A DNA stretch of 64,000 nucleotides from Palsa-504 sp963819785 (GTDB lineage Bacteria > Actinomycetota > Actinomycetes > Streptosporangiales > Streptosporangiaceae). The position numbers and the translations under genes are program-made. The notes beneath the pieces are model-generated. The model was given only the letters and a program-made list of their open reading frames with translations. It was not told the origin of the DNA and did not search any database. Location: positions 310,001 through 374,000 of the forward strand of contig CAWFXW010000020.1 in assembly GCA_963819785.1 (NCBI GenBank), given 5' to 3'. Below are positions 32,905-44,006 of the stretch, piece by piece. The number at the start of each line of letters is the position of its first letter. The first letter of the stretch is position 1.

Positions 32905-34923
32905 CTAGCCGGGCCCGGGGCGGAAGTAGGTGAGGACTTCGGGGTTGGCCAGGGCGTTCGGGTCGGCGGCCCGCTCCGGCTCGGCGCCGAGCAGGATCTT
33001 GCGCACTGGCACCTCTAGCTTCTTCCCGGACAGCGTCCGCGGGATGGCTGGCACCTGGTGGATCTCGTCCGGCACGTGCCGGGGCGAGAGCTGGGACCGC
33101 AGCGCGGCCCGCAGCCGGGCGGCCAGGTCCTCGTCGAGTTCGCGGCCCGCCGCGGGCACCACGTACAAGATCAGCCGCCCCTCGGCGCCGAGCCGGCCGG
33201 TGTCCACCACCAGGCTGTCGGCGACCTCACCGAACCCCTCGACCACGCGGTAGAACTCACTGGTGCCCATCCGGACCCCGCCGCGGTTGAGGGTGGCGTC
33301 GGAGCGGCCGTAGATGACGCACCCGCCGTCGGGCAGCACCTCGATCCAGTCACCGTGCCGCCAGACGCCGGGATAGACGTCGAAGTAGCTTTCGCGGTAG
33401 CGGACGCCGCCCGGATCGTTCCAGAAGCCGACCGGCATCGACGGCATGGGCTGGGTGATGACCAGCTCGCCGACCTGCCCGATGACCGGATGGCCGGCCT
33501 CGTCGTAGGCCTCCACCTCCGCGCCCAGGCAGCGGCCGGAGATGATGCCGGCCCGCACCGGGAGCAGCGGGCTAGGCCCGACGAACCCGGTGCACAGGTC
33601 GGTGCCGCCGGAAAAGGAGCCGAGCAGCAGGTCCTTCTTCACCCGGTCGTAGACCCAGCCGAACGCCTCGGGCGGCAGCGGCGACCCGGTCGAGCCGATG
33701 GCCCGCAACGCGGACAGGTCGGCCTCCTCTCCCGGCCGCAGCCCGGCCTTCATGCAGGCCATCAGGTAGGGCGCGCCGACTCCGAGGTAGGTGATGCCGT
33801 GCTCGGCGGCCAGCTGCCACAGCCGTCCGGTGTCGGGGTAGGTGGCGCTGCCGTCGTACAGCACGATGGTCAGCCCGGCCAGCAGCCCGCCGGCCAGGTA
33901 GTTCCACATCATCCAGCCGGTCGTGGTGTACCAGGTGAACACGTCGCCGGGGCGCAGGTCCTGGTGAAAGGCGAGGGCCTTGAGGTGCTCGAGCACGATC
34001 CCGCCGTGGCCGTGCATGATCGGCTTGGGCAGGCCCGTGGTGCCCGAGGAGTAGACCACCCACAGCGGGTGCTCGAACGGCACCTCCTCGAACTCCGGCT
34101 CGCGCTCGCAGTGCTCATTCTCGGCGCCGAGGTCCTCCCAGCGGATGAACCGGTCCGGGAAGGTCTCGGCCTGGCCGATCAGGTCGACGAGCACGACCGC
34201 GGACAGGCGTGGGCCAGCCGATGACAGGGCCGCCACCACGTCGTCGACCAGCTGCGCCCGGGGGAACTCCTTGCCCCCGTACCAGTAGCCGTCGCCGACG
34301 ATGAGCACGGCCGGCTCGATCTGCGCGAACCGGTCGATGACACTGCGCGCGCCGAAGTCGGGCGAGCACGAGGACCAGATGGCACCGATGCTGGCCGCGG
34401 CCAGCAGGCCGATGACCGCCTCGGGGACGTTCGGCAGCAGGGCCGCGACCCGGTCGCCGCGGCGGACGCCCAGGGCGCGCAGCCCCCGGGCCACCCGGGC
34501 GACCTGATGGGCGAGTTGAGCGTAGCTGAGGCTCCCGGCCCTGGTCCGTTCGGAAGAAAAAATAATCGCCGTGCGGTCGGGATCGGTCCACGCGGTCCGC
34601 AGCGCGTTACGGGCGTAGTTCAATGTGGAACCGGTGAACCAACCGACGTCGGGCATGACCGCGCCGGTCAGGACCGGTCCCGGCCCGCGGTGGCCGAGCA
34701 CCTCGAAGTAGTCCCAGACCGCCGCCCAGAACGACCCGGGCTCGGTCACCGACCACCGCCACAGCTCGTCGTAGCTGGTGAAATCGTGGCCCTGCCCGGA
34801 AACGGGTGCCGCCAGCCAGCGCATGAACCGGGTGATCCGGGCGTCGTGGACCGTCTGCTGATCCGGCTCCCAGAGCACCGCGCCGTACCCGCGGCTGGTC
34901 AGGTCAGAAGTGTCCATCCTCAC
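32905..34923 (-). CDS. Acetoacetyl-CoA synthetase (acetoacetate-CoA ligase)
   Basis: 672 residues of the ANL adenylate-forming superfamily. The AMP-binding motif is VYSSGTTGLPKPI, the A5-like motif is GSFSGGTDLCTGFVG, and the catalytic-lysine region LSGKKLEVPVRKILLG lies near the C-terminus. The N-terminal W-W-E-P-type region (GAVLWEPDQQTVHDARITRF) and the WYTTTGWMMWNYL stretch are characteristic of acetoacetate-CoA ligases as opposed to acetyl-CoA synthetases. It activates acetoacetate, linking ketone-body or polyhydroxybutyrate turnover to CoA metabolism. ATG 34923 and ATG 34917 are both possible starts. It lies 47 bases upstream of gdh. Confidence 0.9.
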   Translation of the reverse strand: MRMDTSDLTSRGYGAVLWEPDQQTVHDARITRFMRWLAAPVSGQGHDFTSYDELWRWSVTEPGSFWAAVWDYFEVLGHRGPGPVLTGAVMPDVGWFTGSTLNYARNALRTAWTDPDRTAIIFSSERTRAGSLSYAQLAHQVARVARGLRALGVRRGDRVAALLPNVPEAVIGLLAAASIGAIWSSCSPDFGARSVIDRFAQIEPAVLIVGDGYWYGGKEFPRAQLVDDVVAALSSAGPRLSAVVLVDLIGQAETFPDRFIRWEDLGAENEHCEREPEFEEVPFEHPLWVVYSSGTTGLPKPIMHGHGGIVLEHLKALAFHQDLRPGDVFTWYTTTGWMMWNYLAGGLLAGLTIVLYDGSATYPDTGRLWQLAAEHGITYLGVGAPYLMACMKAGLRPGEEADLSALRAIGSTGSPLPPEAFGWVYDRVKKDLLLGSFSGGTDLCTGFVGPSPLLPVRAGIISGRCLGAEVEAYDEAGHPVIGQVGELVITQPMPSMPVGFWNDPGGVRYRESYFDVYPGVWRHGDWIEVLPDGGCVIYGRSDATLNRGGVRMGTSEFYRVVEGFGEVADSLVVDTGRLGAEGRLILYVVPAAGRELDEDLAARLRAALRSQLSPRHVPDEIHQVPAIPRTLSGKKLEVPVRKILLGAEPERAADPNALANPEVLTYFRPGPG

Positions 34924-34958
34924 AGCATCGTGCCATCCTGGCGCGCCTGCAACGCCCG

Positions 34959-35691
34959 TCAGGCCTCCGGGTTTCCGGTGAGCCGGGTGATAAGCGTCAC
35001 TAGCGCCGCGGTGTCAGCCAGGTCCGGCAGTACCGCGTCGGCACCCGCGTCGCGCAGTTCGGCCGCGCTGGCCCGGCCGCTGGCCACGGCGAGCGATCTG
35101 GCCCCGCCGATCCGGGCCGCGTCCACGTCCCGGGGCGAGTCCGCGACGTACACCGCGGCGTCCTCGCCGAACGTGACGCCGTGCTTGGTCCCCGCGCGCT
35201 GGCGCGCGACCCGGAGCAGGGTGCCCTTCGGGTAGGCCTCCGAGCCGTAGCCGCCGATGTCGAAGTCGACGAAGCCGTCCAGGCCGAACGCCTTCAGCTT
35301 GAGCATGGCGGTCGGCCTGCTGTTGCCGGTCAGCACGGTCTGCACCGCGCCGTCGAGCTTGGCCACCGCGGCCAGGGCCGCCGTGGCGCCCGGGAGGAGC
35401 TGACCTTGGCTGGTGAGCTCGTCGTGGCGGGCCTGGAGGGCCGCGGCGAGTTCGGCGCTGAACGGCTCGAGCATGTGCTCGGCCTGTCCGCCGGCGCGCA
35501 TGTCCACGCCGTTCAGCGCGAGCGCGTCGAAGAAGATCTCCGACTCCGACCGGCCCGCCACCTGCGGCAGCTGGATCAGCGGGCGACCCGCGATCGCGGC
35601 GAACGCCTCGGCGTAGGCGGCCTGCTCACCCGGGCCACATCGACCAGCGTCAGGTCGATATTCCACAGAACCAGCCGGTGAATGGCGTCCT
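34959..35691 (-). pseudogene. HAD-family hydrolase, N-terminal frameshift
   Basis: The main frame (from about 35640 to 34959) encodes AAYAEAFAAIAGRPLIQLPQ, LTGNSRPTAMLKLKAFGLD, and the metal motif VYVADSPRDVDAARIGGARS of phosphoglycolate-phosphatase-like HAD enzymes. The catalytic motif I, LVLWNIDLTLVD (about 35639-35674), is in a different frame, offset by one base near 35620-35630. No ATG or GTG lies in the motif I frame before an upstream stop at 35717-35719. The gene either carries two lesions or has one indel and a non-standard start. If intact it would dephosphorylate a small phosphometabolite. Confidence 0.7.
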
Positions 35692-35838
35692 CCGGTGCGT
35701 CGAGGTCAGCTCTGCGCTACAGGCTAGTGCAGACCGCGCGGGAAAGGCCCGATCCGGGGCTGGCGCGCTGGCCGCCGCCGGGACACGTGACCACCGGCAC
35801 CCGCTTGGCGAGGCCTGGCGTGACTGATATTGTCCACC

Positions 35839-35848
35839 TGACTAGTCA
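35839..35848. promoter_or_regulatory. Palindromic operator candidate
   Basis: TGACTAGTCA is a perfect 10-bp palindrome 28 bases before the ATG of the small secreted protein. It is a plausible repressor site, but the regulator is unknown. Confidence 0.3.
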
Positions 35849-35875
35849 AGTCATCAAATTCAAACGGGGGGAAAC

Positions 35876-36355
35876 ATGAGAGCACTCACCCGATATGCGG
35901 CGCCGGTCGCGGCCCTGGTCAGCCTGACGATCGGCCTGGCGCCCGCGGCCGGGGCATCGGTCGCCCGGCCGATGTCCGACACCCACGCCCACGTCGGCCC
36001 GGCGGAGACCACGGTGGTCGTCGCGTGCCCGGACCACACGGTGTCCACGGCGGGCGTCGCCACCGAGACCATCACCAAGGAAGGTCGGCACACGGTGGTC
36101 CGTTTCACCGACGCCGAGTCCGGCGACGGCTTCGCGTTCGTCGCGTCGGGCATCAAGACGTTCGGGTCGCACGGCGACGTCGTAACGCTCGACGGCGACC
36201 ACCACGACTACCGGCTCCACGTCGAGGGCACCTGGTACAACCTCCAGCACCCGCTCGCGAGCTTCCATCGCGACATGTGGGTGAAGGTCTTCGTCCATGA
36301 CGACGAGCCGACCGGCTTCGAGTCGTGGATCGAGGGACCCGACTGCGGCTCGTGA
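35876..36355 (+). CDS. Small secreted protein of unknown function
   Basis: 159 residues. ATG 35876 is preceded by GGGGGGAAAC. A signal peptide is evident (MRALTRYAAPVAALVSLTIG with cleavage near PAAGAS). The mature protein is rich in histidine, aspartate and threonine (DTHAHVGPAE, DGDHHDYRLHVEG, FVHDDEP) and has two cysteines (VACPDH and PDCGS) that could form a disulfide. No known domain is visible. It has its own upstream region and a run of short tandem repeats downstream. Confidence 0.75.
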   Translation: MRALTRYAAPVAALVSLTIGLAPAAGASVARPMSDTHAHVGPAETTVVVACPDHTVSTAGVATETITKEGRHTVVRFTDAESGDGFAFVASGIKTFGSHGDVVTLDGDHHDYRLHVEGTWYNLQHPLASFHRDMWVKVFVHDDEPTGFESWIEGPDCGS

Positions 36356-36362
36356 GGCAGCC

Positions 36363-36411
36363 TCGGTTAGCCATTTCGGTTAGCCATTTCGGTTAGCCAT
36401 TTCGGTTAGCC
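36363..36411. repeat. 13-bp tandem repeat
   Basis: Three full copies and one partial copy of GGTTAGCCATTTC follow the small secreted-protein gene directly. Confidence 0.8.
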
Positions 36412-36446
36412 GCCGACGGCGGGCCAGTGCCTGGGCCGGCTCGCCG

Positions 36447-38060
36447 TCATCCCATGTGCGGGTACCGGTAGTCGGCCGGGGGGACGAAGAGTTCCTTTAC
36501 CGCGCGGGCGGAGACCCAGCGGATCAGGTTGAACACCGAGCCGGCCTTGTCGTCGGTGCCGCTGGCCCGGGCGCCGCCGAAGGGCTGCTGGCCGACGACG
36601 GCGCCGGTGGGCTTGTCGTTGATGTAGAAGTTGCCCGCCGAGTACCTGAGTTTCTCCGTGGCCTCAGCGATCGCGTACCGGTCCGTGGCCAGCACCGCGC
36701 CGGTCAGCGCGTATGGGGCGACGTCGGCGGCCTGGGCCAGCACGCCGGCGTAGGCCGCCGGGTCGTCGTCCGGGTAGACGTGCACGGCCAGGATCGGGCC
36801 GAAGTACTCGGTGGTGAACACCTCGTCGGCCGGGTCGGCGCACTCCAGGACGGTGGGACGGACGAAGAAGCCCTGCGTGTCGTCGTACCTGCCGCCCGCG
36901 GCGATCTGGATCGTGGCCGTGTTCTTGGCCCTTTCGATCGCGGCGGCGTGCTTGGCGAAGGCCCGGGCGTCGATGACCGCGCCCATGAACAGCGACAGGT
37001 CGCTGGCCACGTCGCCCATGGTCAGCGAGTCGACCTGGGCCAGGAAGTCGTCACGGGTCCGGCGCCACAGCGATTCGGGGACGTAGGCGCGGGAGGCGGC
37101 GGAGCACTTCTGGCCCTGGTACTCGAAGGCGCCGCGGATCAAGATGGCGGCCAGGCTGTTCGGGTCGGCACTGGGGTGCGCGATCACGAAGTCCTTGCCG
37201 CCGGTCTCCCCCACCACCCGGGGGTAGTTGCGGTACCGCGCGATGTTCTCCCCCACGGTCCGCCACAGGTGCTGGAACGTCGCGGTCGAGCCGGTGAAGT
37301 GGATCCCGGCCAGGTCGGGGTGGGTCAGCGCGACCTGCGAGACAGCCTGACCGTCCCCGGTGACCAGGTTGATCACCCCGGGCGGCAGCCCGGCCGCCTC
37401 GAGCAGGCGCATCAGGTAGTGCGCGGCGAGTTGCTGGGTCGGCGACGGCTTCCACACCACGACGTTGCCGAGCAGCGCCGGGGCGGTGGGCAGGTTCCCG
37501 GCGATCGAGGTGAAGTTGAACGGCGTGATGGCCAGCACGAACCCCTCGAGCGGGCGGTACTCCATCCGGTTCCACACGCCGGGATTTGAGTCCGGCTGCT
37601 CGTTATAGATCTTCTTGGCGTAGTGGACGTTGTAGCGCCAGAAGTCGATCAGCTCGCAGGCGGCGTCGATCTCCGCCTGGAACGGCGACTTGGACTGGCC
37701 GAGGATGGTCGCGGCGTTCACGGTGGCGCGCCACGGCCCGGCGAGCAGGTCGGCGGCCTTGAGGAAGATCGCGGCGCGGTCGTCGAAGTCCAGCGCGCGC
37801 CAGGCCGGGGCGGCCTGCTTGGCCGCGTAGATGGCGGCGGCCACGTCCACGTCGGTGGCGTTGGCGAGCTGGCCGAGGACGTGGTGCTTGTTGTGCGGCT
37901 GGACCACGTCGATGACCTCGCCCGCGGCCATCTGCTGACGGCCGGCGATGGTCATGGTGAGTTCGGCCCGCTGGCCGGCGAGTTCCTTGATCTTGCTTTC
38001 CAGCACGGTGCGCTCGTGGCTGCCCGGCTGGTACTGCCTGACCGGCTCGTTGGCCGGCAC
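36447..38060 (-). CDS. pruA: Delta-1-pyrroline-5-carboxylate dehydrogenase
   Basis: 537 residues of the aldehyde dehydrogenase superfamily, P5CDH type. The catalytic cysteine lies in FEYQGQKCSAASRAYV and the general base in RVVGETGGKDFVI. The NAD-binding FTGSTATFQHLW and C-terminal NDKPTGAVVGQQPFGGARAS are family signatures. It converts pyrroline-5-carboxylate (glutamate semialdehyde) to glutamate in proline catabolism. GTG 38060 is the in-frame start. An ATG at 38085 in another frame encodes MDAVSTNP, the usual actinobacterial P5CDH N-terminus, and deleting one T would join it to VPANEPV. An indel at 38061 is therefore likely. Confidence 0.93.
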   Translation of the reverse strand: MPANEPVRQYQPGSHERTVLESKIKELAGQRAELTMTIAGRQQMAAGEVIDVVQPHNKHHVLGQLANATDVDVAAAIYAAKQAAPAWRALDFDDRAAIFLKAADLLAGPWRATVNAATILGQSKSPFQAEIDAACELIDFWRYNVHYAKKIYNEQPDSNPGVWNRMEYRPLEGFVLAITPFNFTSIAGNLPTAPALLGNVVVWKPSPTQQLAAHYLMRLLEAAGLPPGVINLVTGDGQAVSQVALTHPDLAGIHFTGSTATFQHLWRTVGENIARYRNYPRVVGETGGKDFVIAHPSADPNSLAAILIRGAFEYQGQKCSAASRAYVPESLWRRTRDDFLAQVDSLTMGDVASDLSLFMGAVIDARAFAKHAAAIERAKNTATIQIAAGGRYDDTQGFFVRPTVLECADPADEVFTTEYFGPILAVHVYPDDDPAAYAGVLAQAADVAPYALTGAVLATDRYAIAEATEKLRYSAGNFYINDKPTGAVVGQQPFGGARASGTDDKAGSVFNLIRWVSARAVKELFVPPADYRYPHMG

Positions 38061-38107
38061 AGGGGTTCGTGGAGACGGCGTCCATGCCCCTTATCGTATG
38101 GGTGCCG

Positions 38108-38650
38108 TTACCCGGCTAGATATGACAGTTCCTGCGTGGCGTACCAGGCGAGCTCGTGGCCCTCGGCACCGTCCACGGTGAACCGGGCGTCATCGTCGCC
38201 CGCGTCGGCGGCGGGCAGCGCCTGCACCGCGCTGCGCACGTCGGCGTCCGCGTCCGGGGCGTCCACGTGGGCGGAGGCTAGGTCCTCGAGCTGGACGGGT
38301 TGCTCGATGGCCACGCGGGCGGGCTCGCCGTCGCGGGGGTCTGGTTTGACGTGTTCGGCCGGGATGTCGGCGGCCAGCACCACCCGCCGGGGCGGGGCGG
38401 CCGGGTCAGCAGCCAGGTCGGCGGCCAGCAGCCGCAGCGACGCGCGGGCCGCCTCGGTCAGCGCCGCGTACTCCAGTTCCTCGGTGTCGCCGCTGGCGTA
38501 AGCCTCCCGCAGCGCGGGCGTGACCGCGAACCCGGTCAGCGGACCGGGCGGCGGACCGGGCGGCGAGCCCGGCTGCGAGCCGGGCCCGACCTGGCCGGCC
38601 CGCAGGGCCTGCGCCACGGCGGGCAAGGTGGAGGGAAGGAACACGCGCAT
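38108..38650 (-). CDS. DUF6912 family protein
   Basis: 180 residues starting MRVFLPSTLPAVAQALRAGQ, the conserved start of DUF6912, with GFAVTPALREAYASGDTEEL and a C-terminal AEGHELAWYATQELSYL. A proline/glycine-rich insert (SQPGSPPGPPPGPLTG) interrupts the N-terminal part. Function unknown. It lies directly upstream of pruA on the same strand (47 bases from the pruA ATG). Confidence 0.8.
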   Translation of the reverse strand: MRVFLPSTLPAVAQALRAGQVGPGSQPGSPPGPPPGPLTGFAVTPALREAYASGDTEELEYAALTEAARASLRLLAADLAADPAAPPRRVVLAADIPAEHVKPDPRDGEPARVAIEQPVQLEDLASAHVDAPDADADVRSAVQALPAADAGDDDARFTVDGAEGHELAWYATQELSYLAG

Positions 38651-38663
38651 AGTGGAGGTGATT

Positions 38664-39092
38664 CTAGGGCTCTTTGGGGCCGAGCGCGGTGATGACGGTG
38701 GCGATGGCCTCGTCGAGGGGCACGTGTTCCCACAGGCGGACCACCGACCAGCCGGCCAAGGTCAGCGCCGTGTCGTTGGCCCGGTCGCGCTCGACGTTGC
38801 GCAGCAGCTTCGGGCCCCAGTACCACTCGTTGTTGCGCGGCTTGGAGCCGTGGTCGGGGCAGGCATGCCAGAAGCAGCCGTCGACGAAGACGGCCACCTT
38901 GCGCGCGGTGAACACGACGTCCGGCCGGACCCGCCGGCCGCCGTCCAGGTCCAGCCGGTAGTCCTTGCGGTAGCGGTAGCCGAGGTGGTGCAGCGCGTGA
39001 CGCAGGGCGATCTCGGGCTTGGTATCCGTCCGCCGGTTGGCCCGCATGTTGGCTGAGCGGCCCGCGTTGAGGGGAAGCGGATAGTCCGGCAC
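38664..39092 (-). CDS. Very-short-patch-repair (Vsr)-like endonuclease
   Basis: 142 residues. The core GYRYRKDYRLDLDGGRRVRP, then DVVFTARKVAVFVDGCFWHA and CPDHGSKPRNNEWYW, is the Vsr fold with its aspartate and zinc-binding cysteine/histidine residues. Vsr nicks T:G mismatches formed by deamination of 5-methylcytosine. No DNA cytosine methyltransferase gene lies nearby, so this is an orphan copy in this window. It ends 13 bases before the DUF6912 start. Confidence 0.85.
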   Translation of the reverse strand: MPDYPLPLNAGRSANMRANRRTDTKPEIALRHALHHLGYRYRKDYRLDLDGGRRVRPDVVFTARKVAVFVDGCFWHACPDHGSKPRNNEWYWGPKLLRNVERDRANDTALTLAGWSVVRLWEHVPLDEAIATVITALGPKEP

Positions 39093-39116
39093 GCGGTCAA
39101 GGTTAGACCGGTGGCA

Positions 39117-39794
39117 TCATGTTGCGCCGGCACTCCAGGCTAGGGGCACACCGAGCAGGTCCTGCAGCGTCCTGGCGGTGCTGGCGGTCTCGGTGTGCAG
39201 CACGCCGGTCATGCCCAGGGCCTGCGCGGCGGCCACGTTGGCCGGCATGTCGTCGACGAAGACGCACTCGTCCGGGGGCAGGCCCAGGGTCTGCGCCGCA
39301 TGCAGGAAGATCGCTTCCTCGGGCTTGCGCATGCCGACCTCGCCGGACAGCACCACGGTGTCGAACAGCCCGGGGAAGTCCGCGCGCGGGTACTCCTCGC
39401 ACCCCCAGGAGTTGGACAGCAGCGCGGTGCCGAAGCCGGCCACCCGCAGCGCCCGGATGGTGTCGTACATGGCCGGTACGGGCAGCATGCCCGCGAACAT
39501 GCGACGGAGCAGGCCGCCGGCCGGGACCGCGGTCCCGTCCAGGCGGAGCAGCCGGGTGGCCAGGATCTCCTCGAACTCAGCGATGGAGCATTCGCCGCGT
39601 TCCAGCGCGTGGACCGGGTTCTCGGCGCCGTTGACGTCGTAGGCCTGGGTTACCCACGGCCGCATGACCGCCCGGTAGCTCTCCCAGTCGATGCCGTCGG
39701 CCTCGATCCAGGCGCGGACCGCGGTCAGGATCGGGGTGCTCAGCACCCCGCCCCAGTCGGTGATGACGCCACGCAATTCCCCGTCGTTATCCAC
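39117..39794 (-). CDS. HAD superfamily hydrolase, IA type
   Basis: 225 residues. Motif I reads GVITDWGGVLSTPIL, with glycine where the second acid of DxD is usual, as in the epoxide-hydrolase-N / acyl-CoA dehydrogenase-associated HAD subgroup. Motif II is LLSNSWG, the lysine is in GMRKPEEAIFLHAA, and motif IV is CVFVDDMPANVAAA. Because of the altered motif I, phosphatase activity is uncertain. It lies just upstream of the Vsr-like gene, reading the same way. Confidence 0.82.
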   Translation of the reverse strand: MDNDGELRGVITDWGGVLSTPILTAVRAWIEADGIDWESYRAVMRPWVTQAYDVNGAENPVHALERGECSIAEFEEILATRLLRLDGTAVPAGGLLRRMFAGMLPVPAMYDTIRALRVAGFGTALLSNSWGCEEYPRADFPGLFDTVVLSGEVGMRKPEEAIFLHAAQTLGLPPDECVFVDDMPANVAAAQALGMTGVLHTETASTARTLQDLLGVPLAWSAGAT

Positions 39795-39929
39795 AAGTGT
39801 GATTTTACGGGCAAGCCGGAATTGTCACTGGCCCGAGGTATAACCAGGACAGCCGGAACCTGGTGGAACGCGGCCCGCCACGGGGGTGCGCGGCGCATGA
39901 AGCGTTCACCCGGATCTGGAGGGCGGGCC

Positions 39930-40505
39930 ATGCCCGATCTGTCGTCCCTGCGCCTGGTCAAGGTGCCGCATGCCGCGCCGCCCTATGACTGTCAGATCCA
40001 TGGCGCTCGGTGCCCGGCAGGCGAGGACGTGGTGGCCGCGCCTTCGCCCGGGGAACCGGATGCTGAGGCGGCGGGTTTGCCTGCCTTGCCGGGTCCGGTG
40101 GTCGCGACGGGTCCGGTGACTGGGCCTGGTCCGGTGATCGCGGCGGGTCCGGTGACTGCGGCGGGTCCGGTGGTCTCGCGGCCGCGGCAGCTGGCCGTGG
40201 TGATCGTGGAGGTGCTGGCCGGGGTCCGGCCGGACCGGCAACTGGTCCCGATGGCCACCGATCGGGTCCGGGCGCGGGTCCGGAACCTGACCCCGCTGCT
40301 GGCCGCGGACCGGCGGCCCACGATCGCGCGGATCGTGATGTCGCGGCCCGCGGACCGGGTCGCGGAAGTGTCCGTGGTGGTGAACTTCGGCGCGCGCTCG
40401 CGCGCACTGGCCATGCGCTTCGAGCACGTGGCCGCGCGACCCGCGGCGCCGGGCTGGCCCGCCCGCCCGGCCCGCTGGCTGTGCACCGCCCTGGAGGCGG
40501 GCTGA
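39930..40505 (+). CDS. Rv3235-family protein
   Basis: 191 residues from ATG 39930, preceded by GGAGGGCGGG; ATG 39897 is an in-frame alternative. The conserved C-terminal domain (RQLAVVIVEVLAGVRPDRQL, ATDRVRARVRNLTPLL, EVSVVVNFGARSRALAMRFE) is the actinobacterial Rv3235-like family, found near secA. A low-complexity GPVTGPGPVIAAGPVTAAGP linker precedes it. Function unknown. It is convergent with secA, 24 bases apart. Confidence 0.78.
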   Translation: MPDLSSLRLVKVPHAAPPYDCQIHGARCPAGEDVVAAPSPGEPDAEAAGLPALPGPVVATGPVTGPGPVIAAGPVTAAGPVVSRPRQLAVVIVEVLAGVRPDRQLVPMATDRVRARVRNLTPLLAADRRPTIARIVMSRPADRVAEVSVVVNFGARSRALAMRFEHVAARPAAPGWPARPARWLCTALEAG

Positions 40506-40529
40506 ACGCTACTTAGGGCAGAACGCGAC

Positions 40530-43448
<2,919 letters not shown>

Positions 43449-43674
43449 TTCTCGTCGCGCTCCTCGCGGATCGTCTTACCTCACACAATGGCCAGTGACC
43501 CGTATTTGGTTCCGGTTCACCGTCTCGCATGTCATCGTAGGCGAGAAGAGGCACCAAAACCGAGTCGGCGCAGGACGGGCAGGTCGCCACGACAGCAGCG
43601 CTAGGGCCGGCTGCTGATCAGTCTCGCACGTCCCGGAGAATAATAGGATCGGTACGTACCGAGAGGAGCTACGA

Positions 43675-43950
43675 GTGGCCGATCAGGCGGCACCAGGCAC
43701 CATGGCCGAGGCGGGCAACACCGGCTCGCGCGGGCTCGACGCGCAGATCGCGCCGTTGTATGTCCACGAGGCCCACCACGGCCGGCCCTCCTCCTGGGTG
43801 GCGGTTTCCATCATCGTCGCCGGCTTCGTCGTCGGCGGGATTGCGCTGCCCGTGGGTCCGACCTGGTGGCTGTTCTGGCTGGGTGTGGGGATCGTAGTGG
43901 TGGGCGGCATCTTCGCCGCTTCGGTGCATATCCTCGACGACTGGTACTAG
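43675..43950 (+). CDS. HGxxPAAW-like small membrane protein
   Basis: 91 residues from GTG 43675 after GAGAGGAG. The motif HHGRPSSWVAV resembles the HGxxPAAW signature of a small actinobacterial family, with PSSW in place of PAAW. Two membrane helices follow (about 42-60 and 64-82). Function unknown. It is divergent from secA. Confidence 0.75.
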   Translation: MADQAAPGTMAEAGNTGSRGLDAQIAPLYVHEAHHGRPSSWVAVSIIVAGFVVGGIALPVGPTWWLFWLGVGIVVVGGIFAASVHILDDWY

Positions 43951-44006
43951 ACACGCTTTTGGCGGGGGTTTCCAGGGTTTTCGGGTGGCCCGGTTAGGGT
44001 GAGCAG

